A DNA stretch of 64,000 nt from Variovorax sp. EL159 (GCF_900100965.1 NZ_FMUJ01000001.1:110272-174271), one strand, 5' to 3'; positions 29,303 through 38,515 are shown, counted from the first letter of the stretch. The notes: generated by a model not told the origin, from the letters alone. Numbers and translations are program-made.

Positions 29303-30507
29303 TGGGGTGCGGGCTCCGACAGGAAGGCTTTGACGATGGGCGCGAGGATGGCGACGATCTCGTCGGCCTCGGCAATGCTCAGGATGAGCGGGGGCACGAG
29401 GCGGATCACCTTGTCGGCCGTCACGCTCAGCAGCAGGCCGGCGTCGCAGGCGCGGTTCAGGATCACGCCGCAGGGCCGGTCGAGCTCGATGCCGATCATC
29501 AGGCCCTGGCCGCGGATTTCCTTCACGCCGGGCAGGCTGCCGATCTCGCGCTCCAGCGCGGCCTTCAGGTGCGCGCCCACGGTGGCGGCGTTGTCGAGCA
29601 GCTTGTGCTCTTCCATGATGCGGATGGTCTCGACACCGGCACGCATCGCGAGCGGGTTGCCGCCGAAGGTGGTGCCGTGGTTGCCCGGGCCGAAGATGTT
29701 GGCGGCCTTGGGGCCGGCCACCACGGCGCCGATCGGCACGCCCGAGCCCAGGCCCTTGGCCAGCGGCATCACGTCGGGCTTGATGCCCGCCCACTGGTGG
29801 GCGAACCACTTGCCGGTGCGGCCCATGCCGCATTGCACTTCGTCGATCATCATGAGCCAGTCGCGCTCGTCGCACAGCTGGCGCACCTGCTTGAGGTAAT
29901 CGACGCGCATCGGGTTGATGCCGCCTTCGCCCTGGATGGTCTCGAAGAACACGGCGACCACGTTCGGGTTGCCTTCGGTCGCCTTCTTGAGCGCCTCGAT
30001 GTCGTTCAGCGGCACGCGGATGAAGCCCTCGACCAGCGGGCCGAAGCCGGCCTGCACCTTGGGGTTGCCGGTGGCCGACAGGGTCGCGATGCTGCGGCCG
30101 TGGAAGGCGGCTTCGTAGACGACGATCTCGGGGCGCTCGATGCCCTTGTCATGGCCGAACTTGCGGGCCAGCTTCAGGGCCGCTTCGTTGGCTTCGAGGC
30201 CGGTGCAGCAGAAAAACGCGTTGGTCAGGCCCGAAATTTCGGTCAGCTTGGTGGCGAGCTGCTCCTGGCCGGTCACGTGGTAGTAGTTGGAGCTGTGGAT
30301 CAGCTTGGTCAGCTGGTCCTGCAGGGCGGGCACCAGCTCGGGGTGGTTGTGACCCAGCGTGTTGACGGCGATGCCGCCCAGACCGTCGATGTAGGCCTTG
30401 CCCGTGGTGTCCCAGACTCGGCAGCCCTGGCCGTGCGACAGTGCGATCGGCAGGCGACCGTAGGTGTTCATGACGTGGGGCGAGGTGGGCTGGGCGGTAG
30501 CGCTCAT
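29299..30507 (-). CDS. argD: Acetylornithine / succinyldiaminopimelate aminotransferase
   Basis: A 402-residue class III PLP aminotransferase. Key strings are LGGIAVNTLGHNHPELV, FCCTGLEANEAALKLAR, MMIDEVQCGMGRTG with the PLP Asp, and the Lys in PLAKGLGSGVPIGA. It acts in arginine synthesis and possibly lysine synthesis. The start at 30507 is preferred to one 69 bases upstream, which adds an Arg-rich unlike segment. Confidence 0.96.
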   Translation of the reverse strand: MSATAQPTSPHVMNTYGRLPIALSHGQGCRVWDTTGKAYIDGLGGIAVNTLGHNHPELVPALQDQLTKLIHSSNYYHVTGQEQLATKLTEISGLTNAFFCCTGLEANEAALKLARKFGHDKGIERPEIVVYEAAFHGRSIATLSATGNPKVQAGFGPLVEGFIRVPLNDIEALKKATEGNPNVVAVFFETIQGEGGINPMRVDYLKQVRQLCDERDWLMMIDEVQCGMGRTGKWFAHQWAGIKPDVMPLAKGLGSGVPIGAVVAGPKAANIFGPGNHGTTFGGNPLAMRAGVETIRIMEEHKLLDNAATVGAHLKAALEREIGSLPGVKEIRGQGLMIGIELDRPCGVILNRACDAGLLLSVTADKVIRLVPPLILSIAEADEIVAILAPIVKAFLSEPAPQ

Positions 30508-30668
30508 TCGGGTTCTCCAGATAGGGAACGCGGATTCTAGGCGTGCGGTTTGACGGCTTCGTTGAGGATTCCGCATTACAGCAATGCCCCATGTTCAGGA
30601 TGCAAAAAGTAGCGCGGATAGAATCGCTTGCTGCACCGCAGCACCTGCTTCGGGCGCCTCATTCAACG

Positions 30669-31016
30669 ATGATTTCCCCCACTGCCAAAGAAATCTTCAT
30701 CCAGGGCATCACGCACGATGGCCGGACTTTCCGCCCCAGCGACTGGGCCGAGCGGCTTGCCGGTGTCATGAGCTCCTTCCGTCCCGGTGGTGCCTTTCCG
30801 GGCAGCTACCTGAGCTACTCGCCCTGGTGCGTGCCGACCACCATCAACAACGTGAAGTGCGTGGTGGTGAACCGTGCCCTGCGCGACGCCGAGCCCATGG
30901 CCTGGGACTTCTGCGTGAACTTCGCCCGGGACAACGATCTCCAGGTGGCCGAGGCCTGCCTCGTGCCCGACACGCCGCCTCCACCCAACGCTGCGCTCCC
31001 ACCCAAAAAGGCCTGA
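30669..31016 (+). CDS. DUF3579 domain protein
   Basis: A 115-residue cytoplasmic protein that I recognise as DUF3579-type from FIQGITHDGRTFRPSDWAERL and the SYSPWCVPTTINNVKCVVVN segment. The family is widespread in betaproteobacteria and has no assigned role. It is transcribed alone, between the divergent argD and the convergent rpsT, and its stop codon lies inside a terminator stem. The C-terminal tail is Pro-rich. Confidence 0.85.
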   Translation: MISPTAKEIFIQGITHDGRTFRPSDWAERLAGVMSSFRPGGAFPGSYLSYSPWCVPTTINNVKCVVVNRALRDAEPMAWDFCVNFARDNDLQVAEACLVPDTPPPPNAALPPKKA

Positions 31017-31031
31017 CTGACAGGCCTTTTT
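31005..31031 (+). terminator. Terminator overlapping the DUF3579 stop codon
   Basis: AAAAAGGCCT and AGGCCTTTTT form a 10-bp stem around GACTGAC, so stem and stop codon share bases. A 15-base near-duplicate of the 3' arm with its T-run (GAGGCCTTTTTCTTTG) follows at 31035. Confidence 0.85.
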
Positions 31032-31083
31032 CTTTGAGGCCTTTTTCTTTGGCCGAATCCGGCGCAGGAATCGAACGGGCATG

Positions 31084-31109
31084 AAAAAACCGCCCGAAGG
31101 CGGTTTTTT
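31084..31109. terminator. Bidirectional terminator between DUF3579 and rpsT
   Basis: AAAAAACCGCC and GGCGGTTTTTT pair perfectly over 11 bp with a CGAA loop. The A- and T-runs allow use in both directions; it lies 72 bases past the rpsT stop. Confidence 0.88.
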
Positions 31110-31180
31110 GCACTTTGCTGCAGCGCACCCCGATCAAACGGCGGACCGGAGGATTCCGGTCCGGGCTTGCCTGACAGGTG

Positions 31181-31495
31181 TCAGGCGGCGGCCTTTTCAG
31201 GCGCGAGGGCGAGGGCCTTGACCTTGGCCGACAGGCGGCTCTTGTCGCGGGCTGCCTTGTTCTTGTGGAAGATGCCCTTGTCGGCGACGGTGTCGACGAT
31301 GCTCTGGGCCTTCGCGAACAGTTCGCTTGCCTTGGTCTTGTCGCCAGCCAGAACAGCCTTTTCGACGTTCTTGACAGCGGTACGGTATTTGGAGCGCAGC
31401 GAGGTGTTCGCAGCGTTGAGCTTGGTGTCCTGGCGGACGCGCTTACGGCCGGAGGCGAGGCGCGGGTTCTTTTTCTTGGGCTTGGCGGATGCCAT
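31181..31495 (-). CDS. rpsT: 30S ribosomal protein S20
   Basis: A 104-residue, Lys/Arg-rich helical protein with the family pattern [33 protein letters not shown] and [13 protein letters not shown]. It binds 16S rRNA early in 30S assembly. It is somewhat longer than the E. coli protein (87) through an Ala-rich C-terminus. It is monocistronic and divergent from murJ, as usual in this order. Confidence 0.97.
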
Positions 31496-31612
31496 GATTT
31501 AGTTCCTTAGGTGTCTGAGGATGATGCAGCAAAGCCCTCCATTATAGGCCGGGTTGCCAATTCCTCCGAATTGCCCCATTTGGCGGCCTTTGCGGGCCCT
31601 ACACTCGCCCCC

Positions 31613-33166
31613 GTGTCCCTGCTCAAATCCGCCTCCACCGTCTCCCTGCTGACTCTCGCATCGCGGATCACGGGCCTTGTACGCGACGTGCTGTTTGCCT
31701 CGGTTTTCGGCGTCAGCGCGCTGACCGATGCCTTCAACGTCGCATTCCGCATCCCGAACCTGTTCCGCCGGGTCTTCGGCGAAGGCGCCTTCAGCCAGGC
31801 TTTCGTGCCGGTGCTGGCCGGGCGCAAGACCGAAGCGGGCGACGAGGGCGCCCGGCAGCTGATCGACCACGTCGCCACGCTGCTGACCTGGACGCTGGTG
31901 GTGGTCTGCGTGGTGGGCGTGGCGGCCGCGCCGCTGATGGTCTGGGCCATGGCCAGCGGGCTGGCCGGCTTCGATTCGGCGGTCGTCATGACGCGCTGGA
32001 TGTTTCCGTACATCGGCTTCATGTCGCTGGTGGCGCTGGCGGGCGGCATTCTCAATACGTGGCGCAAGTTCGCGGTGCCGGCGGCGTCGCCGGTGCTGCT
32101 GAACATCGCGCTCATCCTGTCGATCGTGATTGGCGCGCCGCTGTTCCGCAGGTATGGCATCGAGCCGATCTATGCGCAATGCGTGGGCGTGATGCTCGGC
32201 GGCGTGCTGCAGCTGGGCCTGCAGATTCCGGCGCTGCGCGCGCTGGGCCTGATGCCGCGCATCGGCACCAGCTTCAAGGCGCTGGGCACCGCCTGGAAAG
32301 ATCCCACCACGCGCAAGGTGATGAAGCTCATGCTGCCCGCCTTGCTGGGCGTGAGCGTGGCGCAGATATCGCTGCTCATCAACACGCAGATCGCGTCGCA
32401 CCTTGCCACGGGCAGCGTGACCTGGGTGACCAACGCCGACCGCCTGATGGAGTTCCCGACCGCCATGCTGGGCGTGGCGCTGGGCGTGGTGCTGATGCCG
32501 CAACTGGCCGGTGCCCGCGCCGCCAAGGACGACGCGCGCTATTCGTCGCTGCTCGACTGGGGCCTGCGCCTCGTGGTGCTGCTCTCGGCGCCGTGCGCCG
32601 TTGCGCTGCTGCTTTTCGCGCAGCCGCTGGTGGCCGTGCTGTTCCACAACGGCGCCTACCCCGACGACGCCGTGCGACGCACCGCGCTGGCGCTGACGGG
32701 CTACGGCGTCGGGCTGATCGGCCTCGTGGCCGTGAAGGTGCTGGCGCCCGGCTACTACGCCAAGCAGGACACGCGCACACCCATGCTGATCGCCGTGGGC
32801 GTGCTCGTCTTCACCCAGGTCCTCAATTTCTTCCTCGTGCCGGTGCTGCAGCACGCGGCGCTGACCCTGACCATCGCCATCGGTGCGCTGGTCAACGCGA
32901 CGTGGCTGCTGGTCGGCCTGATCCGCCGCGGCAGCTACAAGCCCGAGCCGGGCTGGGGCAAGTTTGCGCTGCAGGTGCTGGCGGGTGCGCTGGCGCTGGC
33001 GGCCTTGCTGGCGTGGGGCACGCACCACTTCGACTGGATCGGCCTGCGCGGCCAGCCGCTGTACCGCATCGGCCTGCTCGCCGCGCTGATCGCCGGCTCG
33101 GCGTTGCTCTATTTCGCGGTGCTCACGGCCGTTGGCGTGCGCCCCCGCAGTTTCCTGCGTCGCTGA
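31613..33166 (+). CDS. murJ: Lipid II flippase MurJ
   Basis: A 517-residue MOP-superfamily membrane protein with about 14 transmembrane helices. The N-terminal block SLLTLASRITGLVRDVLFAS and FRIPNLFRRVFGEGAFSQAF are MurJ hallmarks, including the Arg residues essential for lipid II transport. The GTG at 31613 fits the family N-terminus; an in-frame extension upstream does not. It moves lipid II across the inner membrane for peptidoglycan synthesis. The gene is divergent from rpsT. Confidence 0.96.
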   Translation: MSLLKSASTVSLLTLASRITGLVRDVLFASVFGVSALTDAFNVAFRIPNLFRRVFGEGAFSQAFVPVLAGRKTEAGDEGARQLIDHVATLLTWTLVVVCVVGVAAAPLMVWAMASGLAGFDSAVVMTRWMFPYIGFMSLVALAGGILNTWRKFAVPAASPVLLNIALILSIVIGAPLFRRYGIEPIYAQCVGVMLGGVLQLGLQIPALRALGLMPRIGTSFKALGTAWKDPTTRKVMKLMLPALLGVSVAQISLLINTQIASHLATGSVTWVTNADRLMEFPTAMLGVALGVVLMPQLAGARAAKDDARYSSLLDWGLRLVVLLSAPCAVALLLFAQPLVAVLFHNGAYPDDAVRRTALALTGYGVGLIGLVAVKVLAPGYYAKQDTRTPMLIAVGVLVFTQVLNFFLVPVLQHAALTLTIAIGALVNATWLLVGLIRRGSYKPEPGWGKFALQVLAGALALAALLAWGTHHFDWIGLRGQPLYRIGLLAALIAGSALLYFAVLTAVGVRPRSFLRR

Positions 33167-33228
33167 GGCTTCGCGCGAGCCGGAAAACACTGCCTTGACG
33201 CTCCCGGCGGGCTCCTCTACAAAGACAC

Positions 33229-34080
33229 ATGACGTTCAGCTTTCAGGTTCCTACCGCACTGGAATATTTCGAGTCGCTCGTCCGCAGCGACGAGCAGTTT
33301 CCATTGCTCGAAGCCGCCGCCAGCCTCGCGCAGGACGAGTACCCCGAGCTCGACGTGCAACAGGTGCTCGGCGATGTCGACCAGTTGCTGGCCCGCCTCA
33401 AGCGCCGCCTGCCGGCCGACGCCGCACCGCTGGCCCGGCTGCGCGCGCTCAACCAGTTCTTCTTCAATGACCTGAACTTCGGCGGCAACGTCAACGACTA
33501 CTACGACCCCGACAACAGCTACCTGAACGCCGTGCTGCGCACCCGCCGCGGCATTCCGATCTCGCTGGCGGTGCTGTGGATGGAGCTGGCGCAGGGCCTG
33601 GGCCTGCAGGCGCGGGGCATCGGTTTTCCGGGCCACTTCATGCTCAAGGTGACCTTGCCCAAGGGGCAGGTCGTGATCGACCCCTTCACCGGCAAGTCGC
33701 TCTCGCGCGAGGAACTGGGCGAGCGGCTGGAACCCTACAAGCGCAGCAATGGCCTCGTCGGCGATTTCGACGTGCCGCTGGGCCTGTACCTGCAGCCCGC
33801 CAGTTCGCGCGAGATCATCGCCCGCATGCTGCGCAACCTGAAGGAAGTGCACCACGCGCAAGAAGACTGGCCGCGCGTCATTGCCGTGCAAGACCGCCTG
33901 ATCGCGCTGCTGCCCAACGCCTGGGGCGAGTACCGCGACCGCGGCGTGGCGCATGCGGAGCAGGGCAACACGGTGTTTGCGGTGCGCGACCTCGAAACCT
34001 ACCTGTCGAATGCCGAAGACGCCCTCGACATCGACGCGATCGCCGAGCGCGTCGCCACCCTGCGCCGAATGGCCAGCTGA
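33229..34080 (+). CDS. SirB1-type transglutaminase-like protein with TPR tail
   Basis: A 283-residue cytoplasmic protein. The middle (about 85-150) carries LNQFFFNDLNFGGNVNDYYD and SYLNAVLRTRRGIPISLAVLW and GIGFPGHFMLKV, the SirB1/transglutaminase-like core with a likely His. The C-terminal 80 residues form two TPR-like helix pairs. The biochemical role of SirB1 proteins is unknown. It overlaps the next gene by TGATG. Confidence 0.85.
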   Translation: MTFSFQVPTALEYFESLVRSDEQFPLLEAAASLAQDEYPELDVQQVLGDVDQLLARLKRRLPADAAPLARLRALNQFFFNDLNFGGNVNDYYDPDNSYLNAVLRTRRGIPISLAVLWMELAQGLGLQARGIGFPGHFMLKVTLPKGQVVIDPFTGKSLSREELGERLEPYKRSNGLVGDFDVPLGLYLQPASSREIIARMLRNLKEVHHAQEDWPRVIAVQDRLIALLPNAWGEYRDRGVAHAEQGNTVFAVRDLETYLSNAEDALDIDAIAERVATLRRMAS

Positions 34081-34508
34081 TGGACACCAAGGCCGGCGTC
34101 ATTCCGGCACCCGACCTGGGCACCCTGCATGAATTCCATGGTGTGCAGCCGGTGCTGCCGGTGTCGGACGTCTCGCGCGCCGCGCGCTGGTTTCGTGACG
34201 TGCTGGGCTTCGAGCTCGATTTCATCGCCGGCGAACCGCCCAGCTACGCCCGCGTGAAGAAGGGCGACCGCAGCTACGGCGACCCGGTCTACCTGCGCCT
34301 TTGGCAATGCAACACCCGCGAAGCCCGGCCCTGGCGCGGCGAAATCGTGATCCACGTGGGCAAGGACATCGACGGCCTGCACGCCGCCTACGTGAAGCGC
34401 GGCGTGACCGTGATCGAGCGACCGGTTTCCCAGCCCTGGGGGCTGCGCGAATTCGCGATCCGCGAGCCCGACGGGCACGTGCTGCGCTTCTGCGGCTACC
34501 TGCCCTGA
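34080..34508 (+). CDS. VOC-family (glyoxalase/bleomycin-resistance-like) protein
   Basis: A 142-residue vicinal-oxygen-chelate protein with one VOC module pair: VQPVLPVSDVSRAARWFRDV at the start and REFAIREPDGHVLRFCGY at the end, where the metal-type Glu/His residues stand. It overlaps the preceding stop by TGATG, so it is co-translated with the SirB1-type gene. The substrate is unknown; most single-domain members act on small electrophiles or bind antibiotics. Confidence 0.83.
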   Translation: MDTKAGVIPAPDLGTLHEFHGVQPVLPVSDVSRAARWFRDVLGFELDFIAGEPPSYARVKKGDRSYGDPVYLRLWQCNTREARPWRGEIVIHVGKDIDGLHAAYVKRGVTVIERPVSQPWGLREFAIREPDGHVLRFCGYLP

Positions 34509-34558
34509 GCGCGGCCAAGTTTTTGAAACATAAGATTACAAATAGATCGGCGTGATCG

Positions 34559-34585
34559 TGTCGATCCGCCTTGCGCTCGCGCGAC
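34559..34585 (+). promoter_or_regulatory. Candidate ECF42-type promoter
   Basis: TGTCGA and CGAC are separated by 17 bases and stand about 65 bases upstream of the first DGPF gene. As I recall, ECF42 sigma factors use TGTCGA-like -35 and CGA-like -10 elements in front of their DGPF partner genes. The sigma gene of that type is three genes downstream. Confidence 0.55.
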
Positions 34586-34649
34586 GTGTGAACAGGAGCA
34601 CGCGATTTTCAGCGTCTCCCGACCCTCATCAACCTTCAGGAGAAACACC

Positions 34650-35072
34650 ATGCGATTCATGATTCTGGTCAAGGCCAACAAGGATTCCGAAGCGGGCGTC
34701 ATGCCCAGCACCGAGATCCTCACCGAGATGGGCAAGTTCAACGAAGAACTGGTCAAGGCCGGCGTGCTGCTGGCGGGCGAAGGACTGCACCCGAGTTCCA
34801 GGGGCGCCCGCGTGCGCTGCGAAGGCTTGAAGCGCACCGTCATCGACGGTCCGTTCGCCGAAACCAAGGAGCTGCTCGCCGGCTTCTGGCTGCTGCAGGT
34901 CAAGTCGAAGGAAGAAGCCATCGAGTGGATCAAGCGCAGCCCCTTCCAGGAAGGCGAGATCGAGATCCGCCAGGTGTTCGAGGCCACGGACTTCGGCGAT
35001 TCGATGACGCCCGAGCTGCTCGCGCAGGAAGAGCGCCTGCGCGCCGAGTCCGCCGCCAAGGCCGGCCGCTGA
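34650..35072 (+). CDS. DGPF/YciI-family protein (copy 1)
   Basis: A 140-residue protein starting MRFMILVKANKDSEAG, with LLAGEGLHPSSRGARV and the family-defining DGPF box (VIDGPFAETKELLAGFW). YciI-like folds may bind small molecules or act in dehalogenation-like chemistry, but most have no known reaction. It forms one transcription unit with a paralogue and an ECF42-like sigma factor. CAGGAG precedes the ATG. Confidence 0.9.
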   Translation: MRFMILVKANKDSEAGVMPSTEILTEMGKFNEELVKAGVLLAGEGLHPSSRGARVRCEGLKRTVIDGPFAETKELLAGFWLLQVKSKEEAIEWIKRSPFQEGEIEIRQVFEATDFGDSMTPELLAQEERLRAESAAKAGR

Positions 35073-35100
35073 GCCTCGCACCGCACAAGGAGACATTGCC

Positions 35101-35535
35101 ATGCGATTCATGCTGCTGATGATTCCCCACGGCTACGAAACCGCCGCGCCCGGCACCATGCCCGAAGACCTCGACGCAATGACCGCGATGATGGCCTACA
35201 ACGAATCCCTGCAGAAAGCGGGCGTGCTGATCAGCTGCGACGGCCTGCACCCACCTTCGATGGGCGCGCGCGTGAGCTTCAAGGGCCGCAAGCCGAAGAT
35301 CGTCGACGGGCCATTCGCCGAAGCCAAGGAAGTGCTTGGCGGCTTCTGGATCATCGACGTGGCCTCCCGCGCCGAAGCCATCGAATGGGCCGCACGCTGC
35401 CCCGGTGGCGAGAACGAAGTCATCGAGGTGCGCCAGGTGCAGGAGCTCGAAGACTTCTCGCCCGACCTGCAGGCTGTGGCCGGCACCTTCCCTTCGATGC
35501 AGACCGTGTCCGAGGACCAGAAAAAGAAGGGTTGA
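35101..35535 (+). CDS. DGPF/YciI-family protein (copy 2)
   Basis: A 144-residue paralogue of the preceding protein: MRFMLLMIPHGYETAAPG, VLISCDGLHPPSMGARVSF and VDGPFAEAKEVLGGFW. The two copies differ in the N-terminal loop and C-terminus, suggesting distinct ligands. It ends 2 bases before the GTG start of the sigma factor gene, with AAGG in the intervening coding end. Confidence 0.9.
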   Translation: MRFMLLMIPHGYETAAPGTMPEDLDAMTAMMAYNESLQKAGVLISCDGLHPPSMGARVSFKGRKPKIVDGPFAEAKEVLGGFWIIDVASRAEAIEWAARCPGGENEVIEVRQVQELEDFSPDLQAVAGTFPSMQTVSEDQKKKG

Positions 35536-35537
35536 GC

Positions 35538-36824
35538 GTGGCGACCCGCGACGCCGGCGCCATCCATCGCGCGATCGAGGCGGTCTGGCGGATCGAGTCC
35601 GCGAAGATCATCGCCACGGTCGCGCGCATGGTGCGCGACGTCGGCCTGGCCGAAGAGCTTGCGCAAGACGCGCTCGTTTCGGCCCTCGAGCAATGGCCCG
35701 AAGAAGGCGTGCCCGACAACCCCGCCGCCTGGCTCACGCAAGTGGCCAAGCACCGCGCCCTCGACCGCCTGCGCCGCGGCCAGCTGGCCGAGCGCAAGGC
35801 GCCCGAGATCGGCCGCGAACTCGACGCGCAGCACGAGATGGCGCAAGCCGACTTCGCCGAAGCGGTCGATGCCGCGCTCGACGACGACATCGGCGACGAC
35901 CTGCTGCGGCTGGTCTTCACCGCCTGCCACCCGGTGCTGTCGACCGAGGCGCGCGTGGCGCTCACGCTGCGGCTGATGGGCGGCCTGACCACCGACGAAA
36001 TCGCCCGCGCCTTCCTCGTGCCCGAAGCCACGGTGGCGCAGCGCATCGTGCGTGCCAAGCGCACGCTGGCCGAAGCGCGCGTGCCCTTCGAGGTGCCGCG
36101 CCGGCATGAACTCGAAGCGCGGCTCGCATCGGTGCTCGAAGTGCTCTACCTGATCTTCAACGAAGGCTACGCCGCCACCGCCGGCGACGACTGGATGCGC
36201 CCCGCGCTGTGCGACGAAGCCCTGCGCCTGGGGCGCATCGTGGCCGAGTTGGTGCCCGGCGAGGCCGAGGTGCACGGACTGGTGGCGCTGATGGAAATCC
36301 AGGCCTCCCGCATGGCCGCGCGCGTGGGCGCCTCGGGCGAGCCGGTGCTGCTGCTCGAACAGAACCGGGCGCGCTGGGACCAGATGCTGATCCGCCGTGG
36401 CTTTGCCGCACTCGCGCGCGCCGAATCGCTCGGTGGCGCCTTCGGTCCCTATGCGCTGCAGGCCGCCATTGCCGCCTGCCACGGTCGCGCACGCACCGCC
36501 GGCGAAACCGACTGGCCGCGCATCGCCGCGCTCTACGACGCGCTGGCCGAGCTGTCGCCGTCGCCCATCGTCGAGCTCAACCGCGCGGTTGCGCTGTCGA
36601 TGGCCTTCGGGCCCGCCGCCGGGCTGGAGGTGGTGGACGCGCTGATGGGCGAGACCGCGCTGCAGGGCTACCACCTGCTGCCGACCGTGCGCGGCGACCT
36701 GCTTTTCAAGCTCGGCCGCCTCGACGAGGCGCGCAAGGAATTCGACCGCGCCGCCTCGCTCACCCGCAACACGCGCGAACGGGCGCTGCTGCTGGCGCGC
36801 GCACGGGCATGCACCCCGAACTGA
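35538..36824 (+). CDS. ECF42-type RNA polymerase sigma factor with C-terminal TPR-like extension
   Basis: A 428-residue protein. Residues about 1-170 hold sigma region 2 (LAEELAQDALVSALEQWP, NPAAWLTQVAKHRALDRLRR) and region 4 (ARVALTLRLMGGLTTDEIARAF, ATVAQRIVRAKRTL). The remaining 250 residues (RRHELEARLASVLEVLYLIF onwards) are the DUF6596/TPR-like extension typical of ECF42, with repeated helical pairs to the end. ECF42 has no classical anti-sigma factor; the extension is thought to control activity. Genes for DGPF proteins next to it fit the group. The start is GTG because the preceding gene ends there. Confidence 0.9.
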   Translation: MATRDAGAIHRAIEAVWRIESAKIIATVARMVRDVGLAEELAQDALVSALEQWPEEGVPDNPAAWLTQVAKHRALDRLRRGQLAERKAPEIGRELDAQHEMAQADFAEAVDAALDDDIGDDLLRLVFTACHPVLSTEARVALTLRLMGGLTTDEIARAFLVPEATVAQRIVRAKRTLAEARVPFEVPRRHELEARLASVLEVLYLIFNEGYAATAGDDWMRPALCDEALRLGRIVAELVPGEAEVHGLVALMEIQASRMAARVGASGEPVLLLEQNRARWDQMLIRRGFAALARAESLGGAFGPYALQAAIAACHGRARTAGETDWPRIAALYDALAELSPSPIVELNRAVALSMAFGPAAGLEVVDALMGETALQGYHLLPTVRGDLLFKLGRLDEARKEFDRAASLTRNTRERALLLARARACTPN

Positions 36825-36862
36825 ACGCCTGCTGAAGCCGCGGCAGCCTGGGCGAGAGGAAA

Positions 36863-38479
36863 ATGCGCGCCATGCGCCGCATCCTTCCCTTCCGCTTCCT
36901 GTGCATCCTTGGCCTGACCTCGCTGTCGGCCGCATCGGCTTCGGCCCAGTTCGACCCTGCCAAGGTGTGGGTCGAGCCGCCGGCCATCGCGGCGCGCTTT
37001 CCCGATCCGCCCGTGAGCTACGCCACGCCGGGCTTTCGCGCCGGCCGCACCGATTTCGCTTCGCATGCCGAGGTGCTGGCCTTTCTCGATGAGCTGGCGC
37101 GCCAGTCGCCGAACGTGCGCGTCGAGCGCCTGGGCGTGTCGCAGCAGGGGCGCGAGATGCCGCTGGTGCTGCTTGCCGACCAGGGCCGCATCGATCCCGC
37201 GCGGCCCACTGTCATGGTGATCGGCCAGCAGCACGGCAACGAGCCGGCCGGCGGCGAAGCGGTGCTGGCCCTGGCGCAGCAGTTCGCCAGCGGGCCGGGC
37301 GCGGCGCTGCTGCAGAAGGTGAACCTCGTGCTGCTGCCGCGCGGCAACCCTGACGGCGCGGAGCATTTCACCCGCGTCACCGCCAACGGCATCGATGTGA
37401 ACCGCGACCACCTGCTGCTTCGCACGCCCGAAGCCCGCCTGATCGCGGCGGCCACGCTGCGCTTTCGGCCGCAGGTGGTGCTCGACCTGCACGAGTTCAC
37501 CGTCGGCGGCCGCTGGATCGACAAGTTCGGCGCGGTCATGAAGTACGACGGCCTGCTGCAGCCCGCCACCGTGGGCAACCTCGATGCCGCCATTGCCGCG
37601 AGCGCGCAGCGCGACTACATCGACGCCATCCAGGCCGCCTTCACACAGGCGGGGCTGCAGGGCTTCAAGTACCACACCACGTCGGGCGGCAAGAGCGCCG
37701 ACCGCACTGTCTCGATGGGCGGCGTGCAGCCCGACACCGGCCGCAATGTGAGCGGCCTGCACCAGGCCGTGAGCCTGCTGCTGGAGGTGCGGGGCGTGGG
37801 GTTGGGCCGCGCGCATTTCGCCCGTCGCGTGTACACGCAGGTGCTGGCCGCCACCACCGTCATCGAGACGGCGGCGCGCCAGGGGCCGACGCTGATGCAG
37901 CTCACCGCGCAGGCCGGCCAGCGCGCCAAGGCCGACGCCTGCCACGGAGACCTCGTGGTCGAGGCCTGGCAGACGACGACGCGCCAGCGGCTGGACTTCC
38001 TCGATGCGAAGAGCGGGGAAGAAAAGGCGGTCGATGTCGAGTGGCGCGCTGCCGAGCCGCTGAAGATCGCCAATGCGCGCCCGCGCCCGTGCGGCTACCT
38101 GTTGGCGGCCAGTGAAACGGTGGCCGTGCAGCGGCTGCAGTTGCTGGGCGTGCGTGTCGAGCGCATCGACAGCGCCGCGCCTTGGCAGATCGAGCGCTAC
38201 GAGATCCTGTCGCAGAGCGACGGCCAGCGGCAGGACGCGCGCGGCGCCATCGAGGATGGCGAGGCGATCCGCGCCTTCCGCGTGCGGCCAAGAATGGGCC
38301 GGGCCGTGATGCCGCCGGGCAGTTTCTATGTGTCGCTGGCGCAGCCGCTGTCCCCATTGATCAGCGCCGCGCTGGAGCCCGATTCGCAGAACAGCTATGC
38401 GGCCAACCGCCTGCTGGAGATCGGCGACGACAAGCTGCTGCGCGTACCCGGTCCCGCGCCCGCGGGCGTCTGGCACTGA
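36863..38479 (+). CDS. Exported M14-family zinc carboxypeptidase
   Basis: A 538-residue protein with a signal peptide ending ASASAQ. The zinc motif QQHGNEPAG (HxxE) is near residue 125, NPDGAEHFTR and DVNRDH follow, and DLHEF supplies the third ligand region; LLLEVRG near 310 carries the probable catalytic Glu. The last 200 residues are an additional domain of beta character. Substrate could be a peptide or peptidoglycan stem; the periplasmic location favours either. AGAGGA stands before the ATG. Confidence 0.87.
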   Translation: MRAMRRILPFRFLCILGLTSLSAASASAQFDPAKVWVEPPAIAARFPDPPVSYATPGFRAGRTDFASHAEVLAFLDELARQSPNVRVERLGVSQQGREMPLVLLADQGRIDPARPTVMVIGQQHGNEPAGGEAVLALAQQFASGPGAALLQKVNLVLLPRGNPDGAEHFTRVTANGIDVNRDHLLLRTPEARLIAAATLRFRPQVVLDLHEFTVGGRWIDKFGAVMKYDGLLQPATVGNLDAAIAASAQRDYIDAIQAAFTQAGLQGFKYHTTSGGKSADRTVSMGGVQPDTGRNVSGLHQAVSLLLEVRGVGLGRAHFARRVYTQVLAATTVIETAARQGPTLMQLTAQAGQRAKADACHGDLVVEAWQTTTRQRLDFLDAKSGEEKAVDVEWRAAEPLKIANARPRPCGYLLAASETVAVQRLQLLGVRVERIDSAAPWQIERYEILSQSDGQRQDARGAIEDGEAIRAFRVRPRMGRAVMPPGSFYVSLAQPLSPLISAALEPDSQNSYAANRLLEIGDDKLLRVPGPAPAGVWH

Positions 38480-38495
38480 GCGCCCTGGGCGCGTC

Positions 38496-38515
38496 CCTGA
38501 CACCCGTCAGGTTTT
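38496..38515 (+). terminator. Terminator after the M14 peptidase gene
   Basis: CCTGAC and GTCAGG pair around ACCC and are followed by TTTT. The 3' half overlaps the end of the convergent GlxA-type gene. Confidence 0.65.
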
